64,000 bases of DNA from Thermoflavimicrobium dichotomicum (GTDB taxonomy: Bacteria > Bacillota > Bacilli > Thermoactinomycetales > Thermoactinomycetaceae). Every line of letters begins with the position of its first letter. The stretch's first letter is position 1. Of this stretch, positions 8,889 through 18,394 are shown in pieces. The stretch spans positions 1 to 64,000 of the forward strand of contig NZ_FORR01000004.1 of the NCBI RefSeq assembly GCF_900114055.1, in the 5' to 3' direction. The position numbers were made by a program, and so were the translations under genes. The notes below the pieces were generated by a model. It was given only the letters and a program-made list of their open reading frames with translations, was not told the DNA's origin and did not search any database.

Positions 8889-9907
8889 TTCAAAAACACC
8901 TCAATACCTACGCCAATAATAGCCAAGATTAAACCAACAAACCAGAATGTAACAACCACGCGCCACTCTGACCAACCTTTTAATTCGTAGTGGTGGTGTA
9001 AAGGTGTCATTCGGAATACCCGTTTTCCACGTAATTTAAACGAAGTAACCTGAATCATGACGGACAGCGTTTCTGCTACAAACACACCACCAATAATCGG
9101 GAGAAGCAGTTCTGTTTGTGTAATAACGGAAAGAGCGGCCAAACCTCCTCCCAAAGCAAGTGATCCTGTATCTCCCATAAATACTTTGGCTGGGTGAGCA
9201 TTAAATACGAGGAAACCAAGTAACGCTCCTACCATCGCAATGGAAAAGATCGCAACCGTATAGTTGTTTTGGACCATCCCAATGACCGCATAAGCACCAT
9301 AAGCGATTGCGGCTGTCCCACCTAACAAGCCATCTAATCCATCTGTCAAGTTTACTGCATTGGAAGTCCCAATCAAGATAAAAAGCAGGAGCGGCAGATA
9401 TAACCAGTTCATTTCCAATACATAATCGGTTCCTGGTATGTGAATGGTATAAATAAAGTTTTCTGCAGAAATGGCACGCACTTCAAGCAATACCCAGAAT
9501 AAAACCAAGCCGATAAATAACTGTCCAAGCAGCTTCTGGTTTGCAGTCAATCCCAAACTTCGTTTCATCACGACTTTAATATAATCATCGAGAAAGCCGA
9601 TAATTCCATAACCTAATGTAGCAAAGATCAAAAAGAACAGGTCTGCGTTAATCACGGAATCTGACTTATTCAAAAGGAAGTAACTGCTAAATGGCACCGC
9701 AGTTAAAACCATTGCTGTCAGAATGATGATTCCACCCATCGTAGGAGTACCTGCTTTTTTCAAGTGAGCTTGTGGTCCTTCTTTACGGATACTTTGTCCA
9801 AATTTTAATCGCCTGAGCATCGGAATCAAAAATGGACCGAGAAACACTCCTAGGCCAAATGCTACCGTAAGGGGAATAAGAACAATCCGAATATCTAGAT
9901 TTCCCAT
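8885..9907 (-). CDS. mraY: Phospho-MurNAc-pentapeptide transferase MraY
   Basis: Integral membrane enzyme (340 aa, ten helices) that transfers phospho-MurNAc-pentapeptide to undecaprenyl phosphate to make lipid I. The three signature loops are present: the Asp-Asp motif [30 protein letters not shown], and the HHHYELKGW histidine loop. It is a little longer than the usual 320-325 aa. An AAGGAG site precedes the ATG by about 14 bases. It lies between murF and murD as in Bacillus. Confidence 0.96.
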   Translation of the reverse strand: MGNLDIRIVLIPLTVAFGLGVFLGPFLIPMLRRLKFGQSIRKEGPQAHLKKAGTPTMGGIIILTAMVLTAVPFSSYFLLNKSDSVINADLFFLIFATLGYGIIGFLDDYIKVVMKRSLGLTANQKLLGQLFIGLVLFWVLLEVRAISAENFIYTIHIPGTDYVLEMNWLYLPLLLFILIGTSNAVNLTDGLDGLLGGTAAIAYGAYAVIGMVQNNYTVAIFSIAMVGALLGFLVFNAHPAKVFMGDTGSLALGGGLAALSVITQTELLLPIIGGVFVAETLSVMIQVTSFKLRGKRVFRMTPLHHHYELKGWSEWRVVVTFWFVGLILAIIGVGIEVFLK

Positions 9908-9917
9908 TTTTCTTACT

Positions 9918-11303
9918 CTACTCTCCTTCTGTTAGATGATGGACAACTCGATCAAGTTGCGCTGCACGTGAAGCTTTCACGAGTAAAATGACCCCTGGAT
10001 TACCGTTTTGAGCAAACCACTGGCTCGCTTCGTCCAAAGAAGCAAAATGCTGAATTACTCGATCCTTGTCACGATTGACATTCCTTGCTCCTTCTGCAAT
10101 CCAGCGTCCACGGTTCCCTACTGTATATATACGAGAAACGCCTTGTTTTACCGCATATTCTCCAATTTCTCTATGGTAGATTTCTTCTTTTTCTCCAATT
10201 TCACGCATATCTCCAAGAAGCACCCACTTTTCCAAATGAGCGTCGATCTCGATTAACAGATCGATGGCTGCACGCATCGAAGTGGGGCTGGCATTATACG
10301 CATCATTAATGATCCGCATTCCATTTTGCGCTGTTTTCAGCTCCAGTCGCATTCCGGTCAGCTTTACCTCGGCCAGGCCTTGTGCAATTTGTTCATCACG
10401 GAGTCCAAAATGCCGTCCTACGTTGATTGCCAGCAATGCATTGATTACATTGTGCCGACCCAATAGTGGAAGGCGAAACGCATATCCTGTGCGAGAAGAA
10501 ACAAAACGGAAGCCTTCAAAGCCGGCTGACTCCACTTCGACGGGAGTATCTACATTCTCCTGATTCCAGCCCACTGAAATCAATGGGCGTGTTTCTGATT
10601 TCAGCTCCATTTGCAGGAGAGGTTCATCCCCATCGAAAAAAATCGGACCATTTTTTTCCAATCCTTCTCTTATTTCCAATTTCGCCTGAGCAATTCCTTC
10701 TCGTGATCCTAAAAATTCTATGTGCGACTCACCGATATTCGTGATCACCGCAGCATTTGGCTCTGCAATACGAGAAAGAAGAGCGATTTCACCGCGATGA
10801 TTCATCCCCATTTCTACGACAGCAATCTCCGCTTGCTCAGGAATAGACAGCAGAGTAAGTGGAACACCAATATGATTATTTAAGTTCCCTTTGGTTTTAT
10901 GAACGTGATAACTGACAGATAAAACAGAAGCAATTAAATCTTTCGTTGTAGTTTTTCCATTGCTTCCTGTTACTGCTACAATCGGAATGCCCAATTCCTT
11001 CCGATAGGCATTGGCCATGGCTTGTAATGCCTTTAGGGTATCTGGTACCACAATGAGCGGAAGATCTATATCAGGTAGCGGATGATCTTCCTGCCACAAG
11101 GCAGCAGCAGCCCCTTTCTGTGCTGCTTGGTCAATAAACTGATGCCCATCAAATTTCTCTCCGATCAGCGGAACATAAAGCTGATGAGGAGCCAATTGAC
11201 GAGTATCGGTCGAAACCCCTTGGATCACAATCAATGCATCTGTCGGAACTCCTACCAGTTTACCTCCTGTTACCTTTTCAATCCAATCACATCTTCTTTC
11301 CAT
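9918..11303 (-). CDS. murF: UDP-MurNAc-tripeptide:D-Ala-D-Ala ligase MurF
   Basis: ATP-dependent ligase (461 aa) adding D-Ala-D-Ala to UDP-MurNAc-tripeptide. The N-terminal UDP-binding domain has GVSTDTRQL and [12 protein letters not shown], the central domain has the P-loop [13 protein letters not shown] and [10 protein letters not shown], and the C-terminal domain has [12 protein letters not shown] and LGDMREIGE. The ATG at 11303 is 2 bases after the murE stop and the GAGGGG ribosome site lies inside the murE end, so the two are coupled. In B. subtilis murF lies elsewhere, so its place inside the dcw cluster differs. Confidence 0.95.
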   Translation of the reverse strand: MERRCDWIEKVTGGKLVGVPTDALIVIQGVSTDTRQLAPHQLYVPLIGEKFDGHQFIDQAAQKGAAAALWQEDHPLPDIDLPLIVVPDTLKALQAMANAYRKELGIPIVAVTGSNGKTTTKDLIASVLSVSYHVHKTKGNLNNHIGVPLTLLSIPEQAEIAVVEMGMNHRGEIALLSRIAEPNAAVITNIGESHIEFLGSREGIAQAKLEIREGLEKNGPIFFDGDEPLLQMELKSETRPLISVGWNQENVDTPVEVESAGFEGFRFVSSRTGYAFRLPLLGRHNVINALLAINVGRHFGLRDEQIAQGLAEVKLTGMRLELKTAQNGMRIINDAYNASPTSMRAAIDLLIEIDAHLEKWVLLGDMREIGEKEEIYHREIGEYAVKQGVSRIYTVGNRGRWIAEGARNVNRDKDRVIQHFASLDEASQWFAQNGNPGVILLVKASRAAQLDRVVHHLTEGE

Positions 11304-11305
11304 GT

Positions 11306-12793
11306 TTACCCCTCACTTTGGCGAGCCTGAATCGCCTCTTTCGCAATGAGCCGATCATCAAAATCGTAACGTACTCCGTTAATTTCCTGATAGGTTTCAT
11401 GACCCTTTCCAGCAATCAGTATCACATCGTTTTCTTCCGCCTGACGAATCGCATAATCAATTGCTTCTTTCCGATCTACAATCGTAACATAACGGCCAGG
11501 ATCAACATGCTTAATCCCTTCCACCATCTCAGCAAGAATCGCTTCCGGTGGCTCTGTTCTTGGATTGTCGGAGGTAAGCACGGTCAGATCACTATACTTC
11601 TCCGCTATCTGAGCCATAATGGGGCGCTTTGTACGATCGCGATCTCCACCGCAGCCTACTACACATATCACCCGTCCTTGGGCAAATTCACGGATCGTTG
11701 TTAAAGCATTCTCCAGGCTATCAGGCGTATGTGAATAATCGACCAGAACGGTATACGGTTGTCCTGCTTGAACCCGCTCAAAACGGCCATTAACACCAGG
11801 CACTGCTTCCAGACTGGCTTTAATATTTTCCAAAGACACGCCTTCGACCAAAGCGGCACTTGCAGCTGCTAACGCATTATAAATATTAAACTTGCCTACC
11901 AACTGCAAATGGATCTCGATGGAGCCACGAAAACTCCGAAGAGTAAATTGGGTACCACTAGCGGTAATTCGAATATTTTCAGCTCGTACATCCGCATCGC
12001 AATCGATTCCATATGTAATCACTTGTGCTGATGTCAGTTGAGCATAATAACCGGAAACAGGATCATCTGCATTTAGGATCGCTACCTGATGCTGTTTTGG
12101 ATCATCCGCGTAACGGGTACCTAGCTGGCTAAACAGCAATCCTTTGGCATCCCGATACTTCTCCATTGTCTCATGATAATCCAAATGATCCTGTGTCAAA
12201 TTTGTAAAAACCGCAATTTGAAATTCACAGCCTCTTGTTCTTCCCATACTTAAAGCATGTGAAGATACTTCAATCGCAGCATATTGACAACCCTCATCTA
12301 ACATCATCCGAAAACTTTTTTGTAAATCTGTAACTTCAGGTGTCGTGTTATTCACTTTATATTCACGATCACCTATTTTCATGGAAATGGTACCAATGAG
12401 ACCCGTCTTTTTGTCTTGATCATTAAAAATACGCTGGATTAAATGGGTTGTGGTGGTTTTACCATTGGTACCTGTCACCCCGATCACTTTCAATTCTTTG
12501 GTGGGATGACGATAAAAGGTAGCGGCTACCACGGCCATTGCTTTTCTCGTATCCGGTACAACCACAACAGGAATGTCTGCTGAAACAGGTTTTTCTACCA
12601 TAACAGCAGCTGCTCCTTGAGCTATTGCCTTTTCGACAAAGCGATGACCATCTACATGATGCCCCTTCAGAGCAATAAACAAATCACCAGGTCCTACCTG
12701 TCTCGAATCGATTTTGATATCCTGAATCTCTGTACCTGCATCTCCAATCACTTGTTTTAAGATCAGTGGTTGGATTATCTCTCCTAATTTCAT
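11306..12793 (-). CDS. murE: UDP-MurNAc-L-Ala-D-Glu:meso-diaminopimelate ligase MurE
   Basis: Ligase (495 aa) that adds the third amino acid of the stem peptide. DSRQVGPGDLF and the P-loop GVTGTNGKTTTTHL mark the family; the motif DNPR (TSDNPRTEPP, near residue 410) is the signature of enzymes specific for meso-diaminopimelate rather than lysine. The wall is therefore of the A1-gamma type. The ATG has an AAGGAGG site. Separated from spoVD by 416 bp holding repeats, so murE probably begins its own transcription unit. Confidence 0.95.
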   Translation of the reverse strand: MKLGEIIQPLILKQVIGDAGTEIQDIKIDSRQVGPGDLFIALKGHHVDGHRFVEKAIAQGAAAVMVEKPVSADIPVVVVPDTRKAMAVVAATFYRHPTKELKVIGVTGTNGKTTTTHLIQRIFNDQDKKTGLIGTISMKIGDREYKVNNTTPEVTDLQKSFRMMLDEGCQYAAIEVSSHALSMGRTRGCEFQIAVFTNLTQDHLDYHETMEKYRDAKGLLFSQLGTRYADDPKQHQVAILNADDPVSGYYAQLTSAQVITYGIDCDADVRAENIRITASGTQFTLRSFRGSIEIHLQLVGKFNIYNALAAASAALVEGVSLENIKASLEAVPGVNGRFERVQAGQPYTVLVDYSHTPDSLENALTTIREFAQGRVICVVGCGGDRDRTKRPIMAQIAEKYSDLTVLTSDNPRTEPPEAILAEMVEGIKHVDPGRYVTIVDRKEAIDYAIRQAEENDVILIAGKGHETYQEINGVRYDFDDRLIAKEAIQARQSEG

Positions 12794-12841
12794 ATAAGTC
12801 CTCCTTAAGGGTTGTACAAATATAAATAAACCAAATTATTC

Positions 12842-12870
12842 CCTATAAGAAACAAACAATTTATTGACAA
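12842..12870 (-). promoter_or_regulatory. Candidate murE promoter using a repeat end as -35
   Basis: Minus-strand TTGTCA (12870-12865), 17 bp, TATAGG (12847-12842), about 50 bp before the murE ATG. The TTGTCA belongs to the end of the repeat at 12864-12939. The -10 is only moderate. Confidence 0.4.
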
Positions 12871-12939
12871 ATTTAAATATAAATCTTCAATTTCTCGCTC
12901 ATCTCAAGAAATAAAAGCATTTGTACTAAAATTTGTCAA
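12864..12939 (+). repeat. Repeat with family A ends, divergent interior
   Basis: TTGACAAATTT (12864) and AAATTTGTCAA (ending 12939) form an 11-bp inverted repeat around about 54 AT-rich bases unlike the interior of the other copies. The shared TTGACAAA/TTTGTCAA ends suggest it belongs to the same class of element. It may alternatively be a simple hairpin. Confidence 0.5.
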
Positions 12940-12998
12940 AATATCGAACGATAACATCATCATTTCATACTGGAACAAAAAGAAAATGAGACTTCGTC

Positions 12999-13038
12999 TT
13001 GTTGACAAAGTTTCAAATATATGCCAGGCTTGTCAACA
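12999..13038 (+). repeat. Short palindromic repeat, family A (short form, diverged core)
   Basis: A 40-bp copy beginning TTGTTGACAAAGTTTC and ending GCTTGTCAACA, with substitutions in the core (CAAATATATGCCAGG). Same length and orientation as the copy at 4011. It lies 60 bp from the repeat at 12864-12939 in the 416-bp spoVD-murE spacer, which holds no gene. Confidence 0.8.
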
Positions 13039-13145
13039 TACTAAAGACTTACTGCTATTCACTAAAAAAAGCATTCATCCATTCTTTTCCTTAATTTATT
13101 TTCCGATACTTCTCAGGTAATCACCCTGTGATCTGAAATAAACAA

Positions 13146-13174
13146 GAGAAATGCCAGGTATTTTCCTCCTGGCA
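13146..13174 (-). terminator. Weak terminator-like hairpin upstream of murE
   Basis: TGCCAGG/CCTGGCA with a 9-nt loop lies 36 bases after the spoVD stop. On the minus strand it is followed by TTTCTCTTG, a poor U-tract, so termination may be partial. Confidence 0.45.
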
Positions 13175-13209
13175 CCAAATTTTATACTCCTATTTTAATC
13201 ACCTTTCTA

Positions 13210-15123
13210 TCATTTGTCACCCAAATAGATCCGGATGATTGACCCCTTTTTTACTCTTTCACCAGGTTTTGGAACCTGATCGATGACTTTTTCACCCTGA
13301 CCACTGTATTCAAGCTGGAAAGAATACAAACTGGTCTTAATACTGTCCACTTCTTGATCAATGAGATTCGGTACTTCTACAATCGGAGTAGTAAGTGGTG
13401 TATCTTCTGGAGGGATTTGTTTTTTTCGTTTAGGAACATGTAAATAGCGCAAACTGTCATACAATATTTTTCTGACAATGGGAGCAGCTACAACACCACC
13501 AAATTGAATTCCTTTGGGATTATCGACTGCAATATAGACAACGATCCGTGGATCATCCGCTGGTGCAACACCAATAAAAGAAACAATGTGATTATTTTTC
13601 AGATATCGGCCATCTGGCCCTACTTTCTGAGCTGTCCCTGTTTTCCCACCCGCACGATATCCATCGATAAAGGCTTTTCGTCCAGTTCCTTTTGCCACCA
13701 CACTTTCCAGTGCATAACGCACTTGTTTCGATGTTTCTTCAGAAATGACTTTTCTCTTCACTTTAGGTTCATTCGACTCAACGACTTCTTTGGTATCCGG
13801 ATTTACCCATGCTTTAGCCAGATGGGGTACCATCAATTTCCCGCCATTTACTGCAGCTGATACAGCAGCCACCTGTTGAATCGGTGTCACTGAAACTCCC
13901 TGTCCGAAAGCAGTTGTCGCCAATTCGACAGGCCCCATCCTCTCCGGCTTAAATAAAATTCCTTTCGCCTCTCCGTTTAAATCAATCCCCGATTTCTCAC
14001 CAAAACCAAACTTTTTGATATAGGAGAGTAGGGTATCTTTGCCCAAACGTTGCCCCAAATTGACAAAACCCGGGTTGCACGAATTTTCCACAACTTCCAA
14101 ATAAGTTTGATGTCCATGCCCTCCTGCTTTCCAACATCGAAGCCGTGCACCCGCTACCACATAAAATCCTGGATCATTAAATGTTTCATTAAAATTCACT
14201 TTCTTTTCCTCTAAAGCTGCTGCCAATGTGATAATCTTAAAGGTAGAACCTGGCTCGTACGTTTTCCAAATAGGCAAGTTTTGGTTATAGATGTTTGGAT
14301 TCACACTTTGATACGCATCGGGCCGAAACGTGGGCCGACTGCTCATGGCCAAAATTTCTCCTGTTTTCGGATCCATGGCAATACCAATGATGCTCTCTGG
14401 CTGATATTGAACCATTGCTTGATCCATTTCTCTTTCCAGAATTGCTTGGATGGTCTTGTCTAAAGTCAGAATCAAGTCCAAGCCATCTTTAGGCGGAACA
14501 AACCGATCTGTTCCCCCTGGCATTTGTTCACCACGTGCATTTGCACTAAACGAAACATATCCCTTTGTTCCTTTTAACCGTTCGTCATAAACAAGTTCAA
14601 GTCCAGCCAACCCTTGATTATCAATTCCAGTAAAGCCAAGCAGATGGGCAGCGAGGCTTTTATACGGATAATACCGCTTGCTATCCTCTGTAATCACTAC
14701 TCCTGGTAAACGCAAAGCTTGAATCTGCCGGGCTTTTTCTTCAGAAATCCTTTTTCCTTTTTTGATATAAACATACATTTCTTTCTTTTTAATCTGTTCT
14801 AATATCTCTTTCTCCGATGCTTGCAAGATTCGGGCAAGCTCTTGAGCTGTTTTTTCTCGATCTTTTATTTGTACGGGAATCACCATTACACTCGGTGCAC
14901 TGATGTTATAAGTCAATACTTCACCATTCCGATCCAGAATGCGTCCTCGTTTCGCTTGAAAAGGGATATCACGTGTTCCCAAATCTTCCGCTTTTTTCGT
15001 TAGCCATTCTCCCTGCACTAGCTGCACATAAGATAACCTTCCCAACAATACGAGAAAAACAAGGAATGCAACTAGAAGGAGTAAGAACAAGCGTTTGCGT
15101 ACTGTTTTATTTATTATCCGCAA
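13210..15123 (-). CDS. spoVD: Sporulation-specific class B penicillin-binding protein SpoVD
   Basis: Membrane-anchored transpeptidase (637 aa; B. subtilis SpoVD 646) required for spore cortex in relatives, where it works with SpoVE. One N-terminal helix (LFLLLLVAFLVFLVLLG) is followed by the dimerisation domain with RGRILDRNG and the transpeptidase domain with STFK, SCN (ENSCNPGF) and KTGTA motifs. A single C-terminal PASTA domain begins near VEVPNLIDQEV. The start is TTG at 15123, just after AAAGGAGGAGAG; the longer frame adds an implausible leader running through a terminator. Two terminators upstream isolate it from pbpB. Confidence 0.94.
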   Translation of the reverse strand: MRIINKTVRKRLFLLLLVAFLVFLVLLGRLSYVQLVQGEWLTKKAEDLGTRDIPFQAKRGRILDRNGEVLTYNISAPSVMVIPVQIKDREKTAQELARILQASEKEILEQIKKKEMYVYIKKGKRISEEKARQIQALRLPGVVITEDSKRYYPYKSLAAHLLGFTGIDNQGLAGLELVYDERLKGTKGYVSFSANARGEQMPGGTDRFVPPKDGLDLILTLDKTIQAILEREMDQAMVQYQPESIIGIAMDPKTGEILAMSSRPTFRPDAYQSVNPNIYNQNLPIWKTYEPGSTFKIITLAAALEEKKVNFNETFNDPGFYVVAGARLRCWKAGGHGHQTYLEVVENSCNPGFVNLGQRLGKDTLLSYIKKFGFGEKSGIDLNGEAKGILFKPERMGPVELATTAFGQGVSVTPIQQVAAVSAAVNGGKLMVPHLAKAWVNPDTKEVVESNEPKVKRKVISEETSKQVRYALESVVAKGTGRKAFIDGYRAGGKTGTAQKVGPDGRYLKNNHIVSFIGVAPADDPRIVVYIAVDNPKGIQFGGVVAAPIVRKILYDSLRYLHVPKRKKQIPPEDTPLTTPIVEVPNLIDQEVDSIKTSLYSFQLEYSGQGEKVIDQVPKPGERVKKGSIIRIYLGDK

Positions 15124-15161
15124 GATTCTCTCCTCCTTTCCTTTAGAAACTTCTCTAGACA

Positions 15162-15191
15162 AGCTTATTCGATCGCATGAGAGAAAATGAC
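15162..15191 (-). promoter_or_regulatory. Possible sigma-E promoter for spoVD
   Basis: On the minus strand GTCATTTT (15191-15184) and AATAAGCT (15169-15162) are 14 bp apart. The first resembles a sigma-E -35; the second matches the -10 only partly. Support comes mainly from knowledge that B. subtilis spoVD is sigma-E dependent and from the terminators just upstream. Confidence 0.3.
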
Positions 15192-15192
15192 C

Positions 15193-15223
15193 AAAAAAAA
15201 AAGCACCACTTTTTGGTGCTTTT
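15193..15223. terminator. Bidirectional intrinsic terminator before spoVD
   Basis: AGCACCA/TGGTGCT with a 5-nt loop, followed by ten T on the minus strand and TTTT on the plus strand. It separates the pbpB/DUF4352 unit from spoVD. Confidence 0.85.
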
Positions 15224-15225
15224 AA

Positions 15226-15258
15226 GAAAAACTCCACATGATACAGCTAATCTGGAGT
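15226..15258 (-). terminator. Second terminator after the DUF4352 gene
   Basis: ACTCCA/TGGAGT with a 16-nt loop followed by TTTTTC on the minus strand, in tandem with the stronger terminator at 15193-15223 and 23 bases after the DUF4352 stop. Confidence 0.6.
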
Positions 15259-15280
15259 TTTTTGATTTACTCATTGCCAT

Positions 15281-15892
15281 TTATTGTTCTTGATCCGAAA
15301 TGTTTTGGGAATCCATTTGTCCCGTTTGATCTTGACTTTTCTTTTTCTTTGGTAAATCAGCCACATCTAACTTGCAGACATAACGTGTATTGGTTTTGGG
15401 ATCATCATAAATGAGTTCATATGAATCACTTAACATGACATCGAAAGCCACTTTTCCTCTGATTTGCTGTTTCATGCTTTCTTGAGGCTGATTGTTTTTA
15501 CGCTTCTTAATACTTGGCTTGATTGCGACAGAGTAATGTTTACCACTTGCATCTACAAGCTTTAACCGGTTCAGCAAATTGACCTGAAACAACTCATCCT
15601 TATTATTTTCAAAGAGAATATCTACATAGACAAATGTATCATTCAGTGGCTCACCGTCGCCAAAAAGCCCTACTTTCCGGGCACGTGAAAAATCAACGAT
15701 TACGTCTACCCCACCAATATTGATCTTTTCACCCATCTTGACCTGTTTCACTTCTTTGGGCTTCTGTTTTTGCTGCTGAGCCGCCACTTGCGACCTTTCC
15801 TTTTTAATCACTACCCCAAAACCGCCAGCCAAGTATACCGCGGTTCCCAATATCGCTAATGCAAATAGTCCAATAACGAATCTTTTTAACAC
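15281..15892 (-). CDS. Secreted or membrane-anchored DUF4352-like protein inside the dcw cluster
   Basis: 203 aa. One N-terminal hydrophobic segment (FVIGLFALAILGTAVYLAGG) with a basic start, then a Gln/Lys-rich linker, then a beta-rich domain of the telokin/Ig-like DUF4352 kind (GVDVIVDFSRARKVG, FVYVDILFENNKDELFQVN). The tail is Lys- and Gln-rich. Function unknown; a wall- or membrane-exposed partner of PBP2B is conceivable from position only. GTG at 15892 is preferred because GGGGGA precedes it; an ATG at 15907 is the alternative. It lies downstream of the pbpB terminator and has two terminators behind it. B. subtilis has no gene between pbpB and spoVD. Confidence 0.7.
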   Translation of the reverse strand: MLKRFVIGLFALAILGTAVYLAGGFGVVIKKERSQVAAQQQKQKPKEVKQVKMGEKINIGGVDVIVDFSRARKVGLFGDGEPLNDTFVYVDILFENNKDELFQVNLLNRLKLVDASGKHYSVAIKPSIKKRKNNQPQESMKQQIRGKVAFDVMLSDSYELIYDDPKTNTRYVCKLDVADLPKKKKSQDQTGQMDSQNISDQEQ

Positions 15893-16049
15893 GACAGCAT
15901 CCCCCATGTCTTACTGTCTAATACTGTAACAATGATTTTGTATAGAGTAAACCAATAATCTATGAAAAAAATAGAACACTTTTAAGTTGATTGTAAGGAT
16001 GTATTCTTAAAACAGCAATACCAAATAAGAAAAAACATGCAAACAAACA

Positions 16050-16077
16050 AAAAACGCCTATGTTTCTCCGGCGTTTT
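16050..16077 (-). terminator. Intrinsic terminator of pbpB
   Basis: AAAACGCC/GGCGTTTT with an 11-nt loop followed by TTTTTTG on the minus strand, 68 bases after the pbpB stop codon. Confidence 0.75.
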
Positions 16078-16144
16078 ATACAAAGATGATTTTCATGATG
16101 GATATCAAAACCTAGCTTATGATTTTTTAAAGCCAGGTTCCATC

Positions 16145-17917
16145 CTATTTTAGATCAAATCCTTCTTCTTTTTTTTGCGGTACTTTACGAATTTGCAAAA
16201 CCTTCTTCAGGATATCCCGTGCCGCCGGAGCAGCAATTGTTCCACCGGAGGTAGAACCATAGGCATTCGTTGGCTCATCAAAAGCGACATAAACCACAAC
16301 ATCAGGTGAATCAGCAGGAGCAAAGCCGATAAAAGAAACAATATATTTATCCTTTAGATAGCCACCACCATTGGGATCCGGTTTTTGGGCTGTTCCTGTT
16401 TTCCCAGCTACACGGTATCCTGGTAAATCTGCTTCTTGACCTGTACCAAACTTCACTGCACCACGCAATAATTCGCGGACTTTTTTAGCTGTTTCCTGTT
16501 CAATAATCCGCTCTCCCTCTGGATTGACCCGCTCAATTAATTTCTCTTTCTCCGTTTTCCATACTTCTTTTAACAAATGCGGTTTATAAATCACGCCACC
16601 ATTGGCAATGGCACATACTGCTTGTACTTGCTGAATGGGGGTTACTGAAATGCCTTGACCAAATGCAGCAGAAGCAATTTCAGAACGATAGGGGATCCGA
16701 TTATAAAATACACCTTTTTCTTCTGCAGGGAGATCAATTCCCGTCTTTTTACCAAATTTGTCACTCATCTTGCCAAAACCAAAACGTTCGATATACTTCA
16801 TGAAGCGCTCAGCACCCAATTTTCCAGCCAAATGGACAAAAGCCACATTACTTGACTTGTATACCCCTTCTCGATAAGAGATCGTCCCCCATCCCTCTGG
16901 CTGCCAGTCGCGAATGACTTGATCATCTACACGGATGGTTCCTGATTCAAATGTCTCATTGGGATCAAACAGCTTTTCATTAATAGCAGCCGCCAATGTC
17001 ACAATTTTAAAAGTAGAACCGGGTTCAAACTGACTCTGTACGGCCATATTATGCCCATTTTCTTGGGTATACGTTGATGTTGCACTTCTTGGATCAAAAG
17101 CAGGGCGACTCGCCATCGCCAGGATTTCTCCATTTCGTGGATCTGCCACAATCGCTGTGGCTCCTTTGGCTGGATGCGATTTTAAAAACCGATCAAGCAC
17201 TTCTTCTACATGCTTCTGTATACTCAAATCAATGGTCAGTACCAGATCTTTCCCTGGTTCCGGGGGCTGAAATTTCTCCGGGCCATCAGAGATCATCATG
17301 CCATCTTTGGCCTTTTTATATTTAATGATTCCATCCTTGCCTTTTAACCACTTCTCATTATAATAAGACTCAACTCCACCAACTGGCTGATCGTTATGAT
17401 TTAAAAAACCGAGCACATGAGCCAGCTGATTTCCGTTATAGTGTCGATCCGTAGTCCGATAACCATAAATTCCTTGAAGCTGATCTTGATCCTTTAGTTT
17501 AAGAATCTCATCATAAACTTCTTTTGGATATTTATATTGTCCACCTACTTTTAATTGAACAAATGGTTTATTTTGGCTCAACTTTTCAATCAGCGTGTGC
17601 TCTGGAATCTGTAATATCGGTGATAACAATTTGGCTGTTTTTTTGACGTCTTTAATCTGTTTAGGATCAGCAACGAAATAATAGGCTGGAACCTCCCAAG
17701 CCAATGCATTTGTTCCTGTTCGATCATAAATCGTTCCCCTTTTTGCTTTAATTATCTGATTGCTATTTTCCCAATTTTTTTGTGCTTGATTTAACAGCTC
17801 ATCTGATTCGACTGTTTGAATCCACAACAATCGAAAGATTATGGCAGCCAAACACAAGGTTAAAATCAGACCGACTAGGAGGGAACGCTCTTTACTTCGT
17901 TTTAATGGGCTACCCAT
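16145..17917 (-). CDS. pbpB: Class B penicillin-binding protein PBP2B (septal transpeptidase)
   Basis: 590 aa. One N-terminal helix (LLVGLILTLCLAAIIFRLLW), a pedestal domain beginning KRGTIYDRTG, and the transpeptidase domain with STFK (GSTFKIVT), SSN and KTGTA motifs. By position it is PBP2B, the septal transpeptidase that acts with FtsW, FtsL and DivIB. Unlike B. subtilis PBP2B (about 716 aa), it ends soon after the catalytic domain and has no PASTA domains. The ATG follows GAGGAGAG. Order mraZ-rsmH-ftsL-pbpB is conserved. Confidence 0.93.
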   Translation of the reverse strand: MGSPLKRSKERSLLVGLILTLCLAAIIFRLLWIQTVESDELLNQAQKNWENSNQIIKAKRGTIYDRTGTNALAWEVPAYYFVADPKQIKDVKKTAKLLSPILQIPEHTLIEKLSQNKPFVQLKVGGQYKYPKEVYDEILKLKDQDQLQGIYGYRTTDRHYNGNQLAHVLGFLNHNDQPVGGVESYYNEKWLKGKDGIIKYKKAKDGMMISDGPEKFQPPEPGKDLVLTIDLSIQKHVEEVLDRFLKSHPAKGATAIVADPRNGEILAMASRPAFDPRSATSTYTQENGHNMAVQSQFEPGSTFKIVTLAAAINEKLFDPNETFESGTIRVDDQVIRDWQPEGWGTISYREGVYKSSNVAFVHLAGKLGAERFMKYIERFGFGKMSDKFGKKTGIDLPAEEKGVFYNRIPYRSEIASAAFGQGISVTPIQQVQAVCAIANGGVIYKPHLLKEVWKTEKEKLIERVNPEGERIIEQETAKKVRELLRGAVKFGTGQEADLPGYRVAGKTGTAQKPDPNGGGYLKDKYIVSFIGFAPADSPDVVVYVAFDEPTNAYGSTSGGTIAAPAARDILKKVLQIRKVPQKKEEGFDLK

Positions 17918-17979
17918 AAGCTTTGTCTCTCCTCAATTCATTTCTTCTGCTGTGCTCGGTCTATAAATGCCTCGCCTGG

Positions 17980-18354
17980 TTAGGGCTGAATTGAGGGAAT
18001 TGATTTAACTGTATCGAGATACAAACCATTCTTCTCTGCGAAATCCCGGATCCGCTCAGTATTCTCCAGTTTTTTCTTTTCCGTATCCAGTTGAAGATTG
18101 ACCTCTTTGGCTTTACGAATTTCTGTTTCAGTCTGGTTGATCGAAGCATTTAACTCTGTCACTTCCGCATATTGAGAAAGTACAGCCAGAGCCAATGCCA
18201 CGCAAACGACCACACTCAAGAGATAAAGAACCTTTTCTCCTGTTGTCAAACCAATCACTTGAAAGTGTGGTCGCCTGTTCTGCTTCGGCTTGGTTGCAGT
18301 AGAGCCTTGGCGATAAGGCAAAGCTACTGCAACATTTCCCCGATTCTCTCTCAT
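17980..18354 (-). CDS. ftsL: Cell division protein FtsL
   Basis: Small bitopic divisome protein (124 aa). A basic cytoplasmic part with NRRPHFQVIGLTTGEK precedes one membrane helix (VLYLLSVVVCVALALAVLS), then an extracellular coiled coil with heptad-like spacing (LNASINQTETEIRKAKEVN) ends in the conserved RIRDFAEKNGL. It pairs with DivIC/DivIB and activates the septal synthase. The ATG follows AAGGAGGT by eight bases. Sequence identity in this family is low, so the call rests on architecture and position. Confidence 0.9.
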   Translation of the reverse strand: MRENRGNVAVALPYRQGSTATKPKQNRRPHFQVIGLTTGEKVLYLLSVVVCVALALAVLSQYAEVTELNASINQTETEIRKAKEVNLQLDTEKKKLENTERIRDFAEKNGLYLDTVKSIPSIQP

Positions 18355-18394
18355 TTTTTTACCTCCTTACACTACCTCGCTCTTTCTTAACCCC

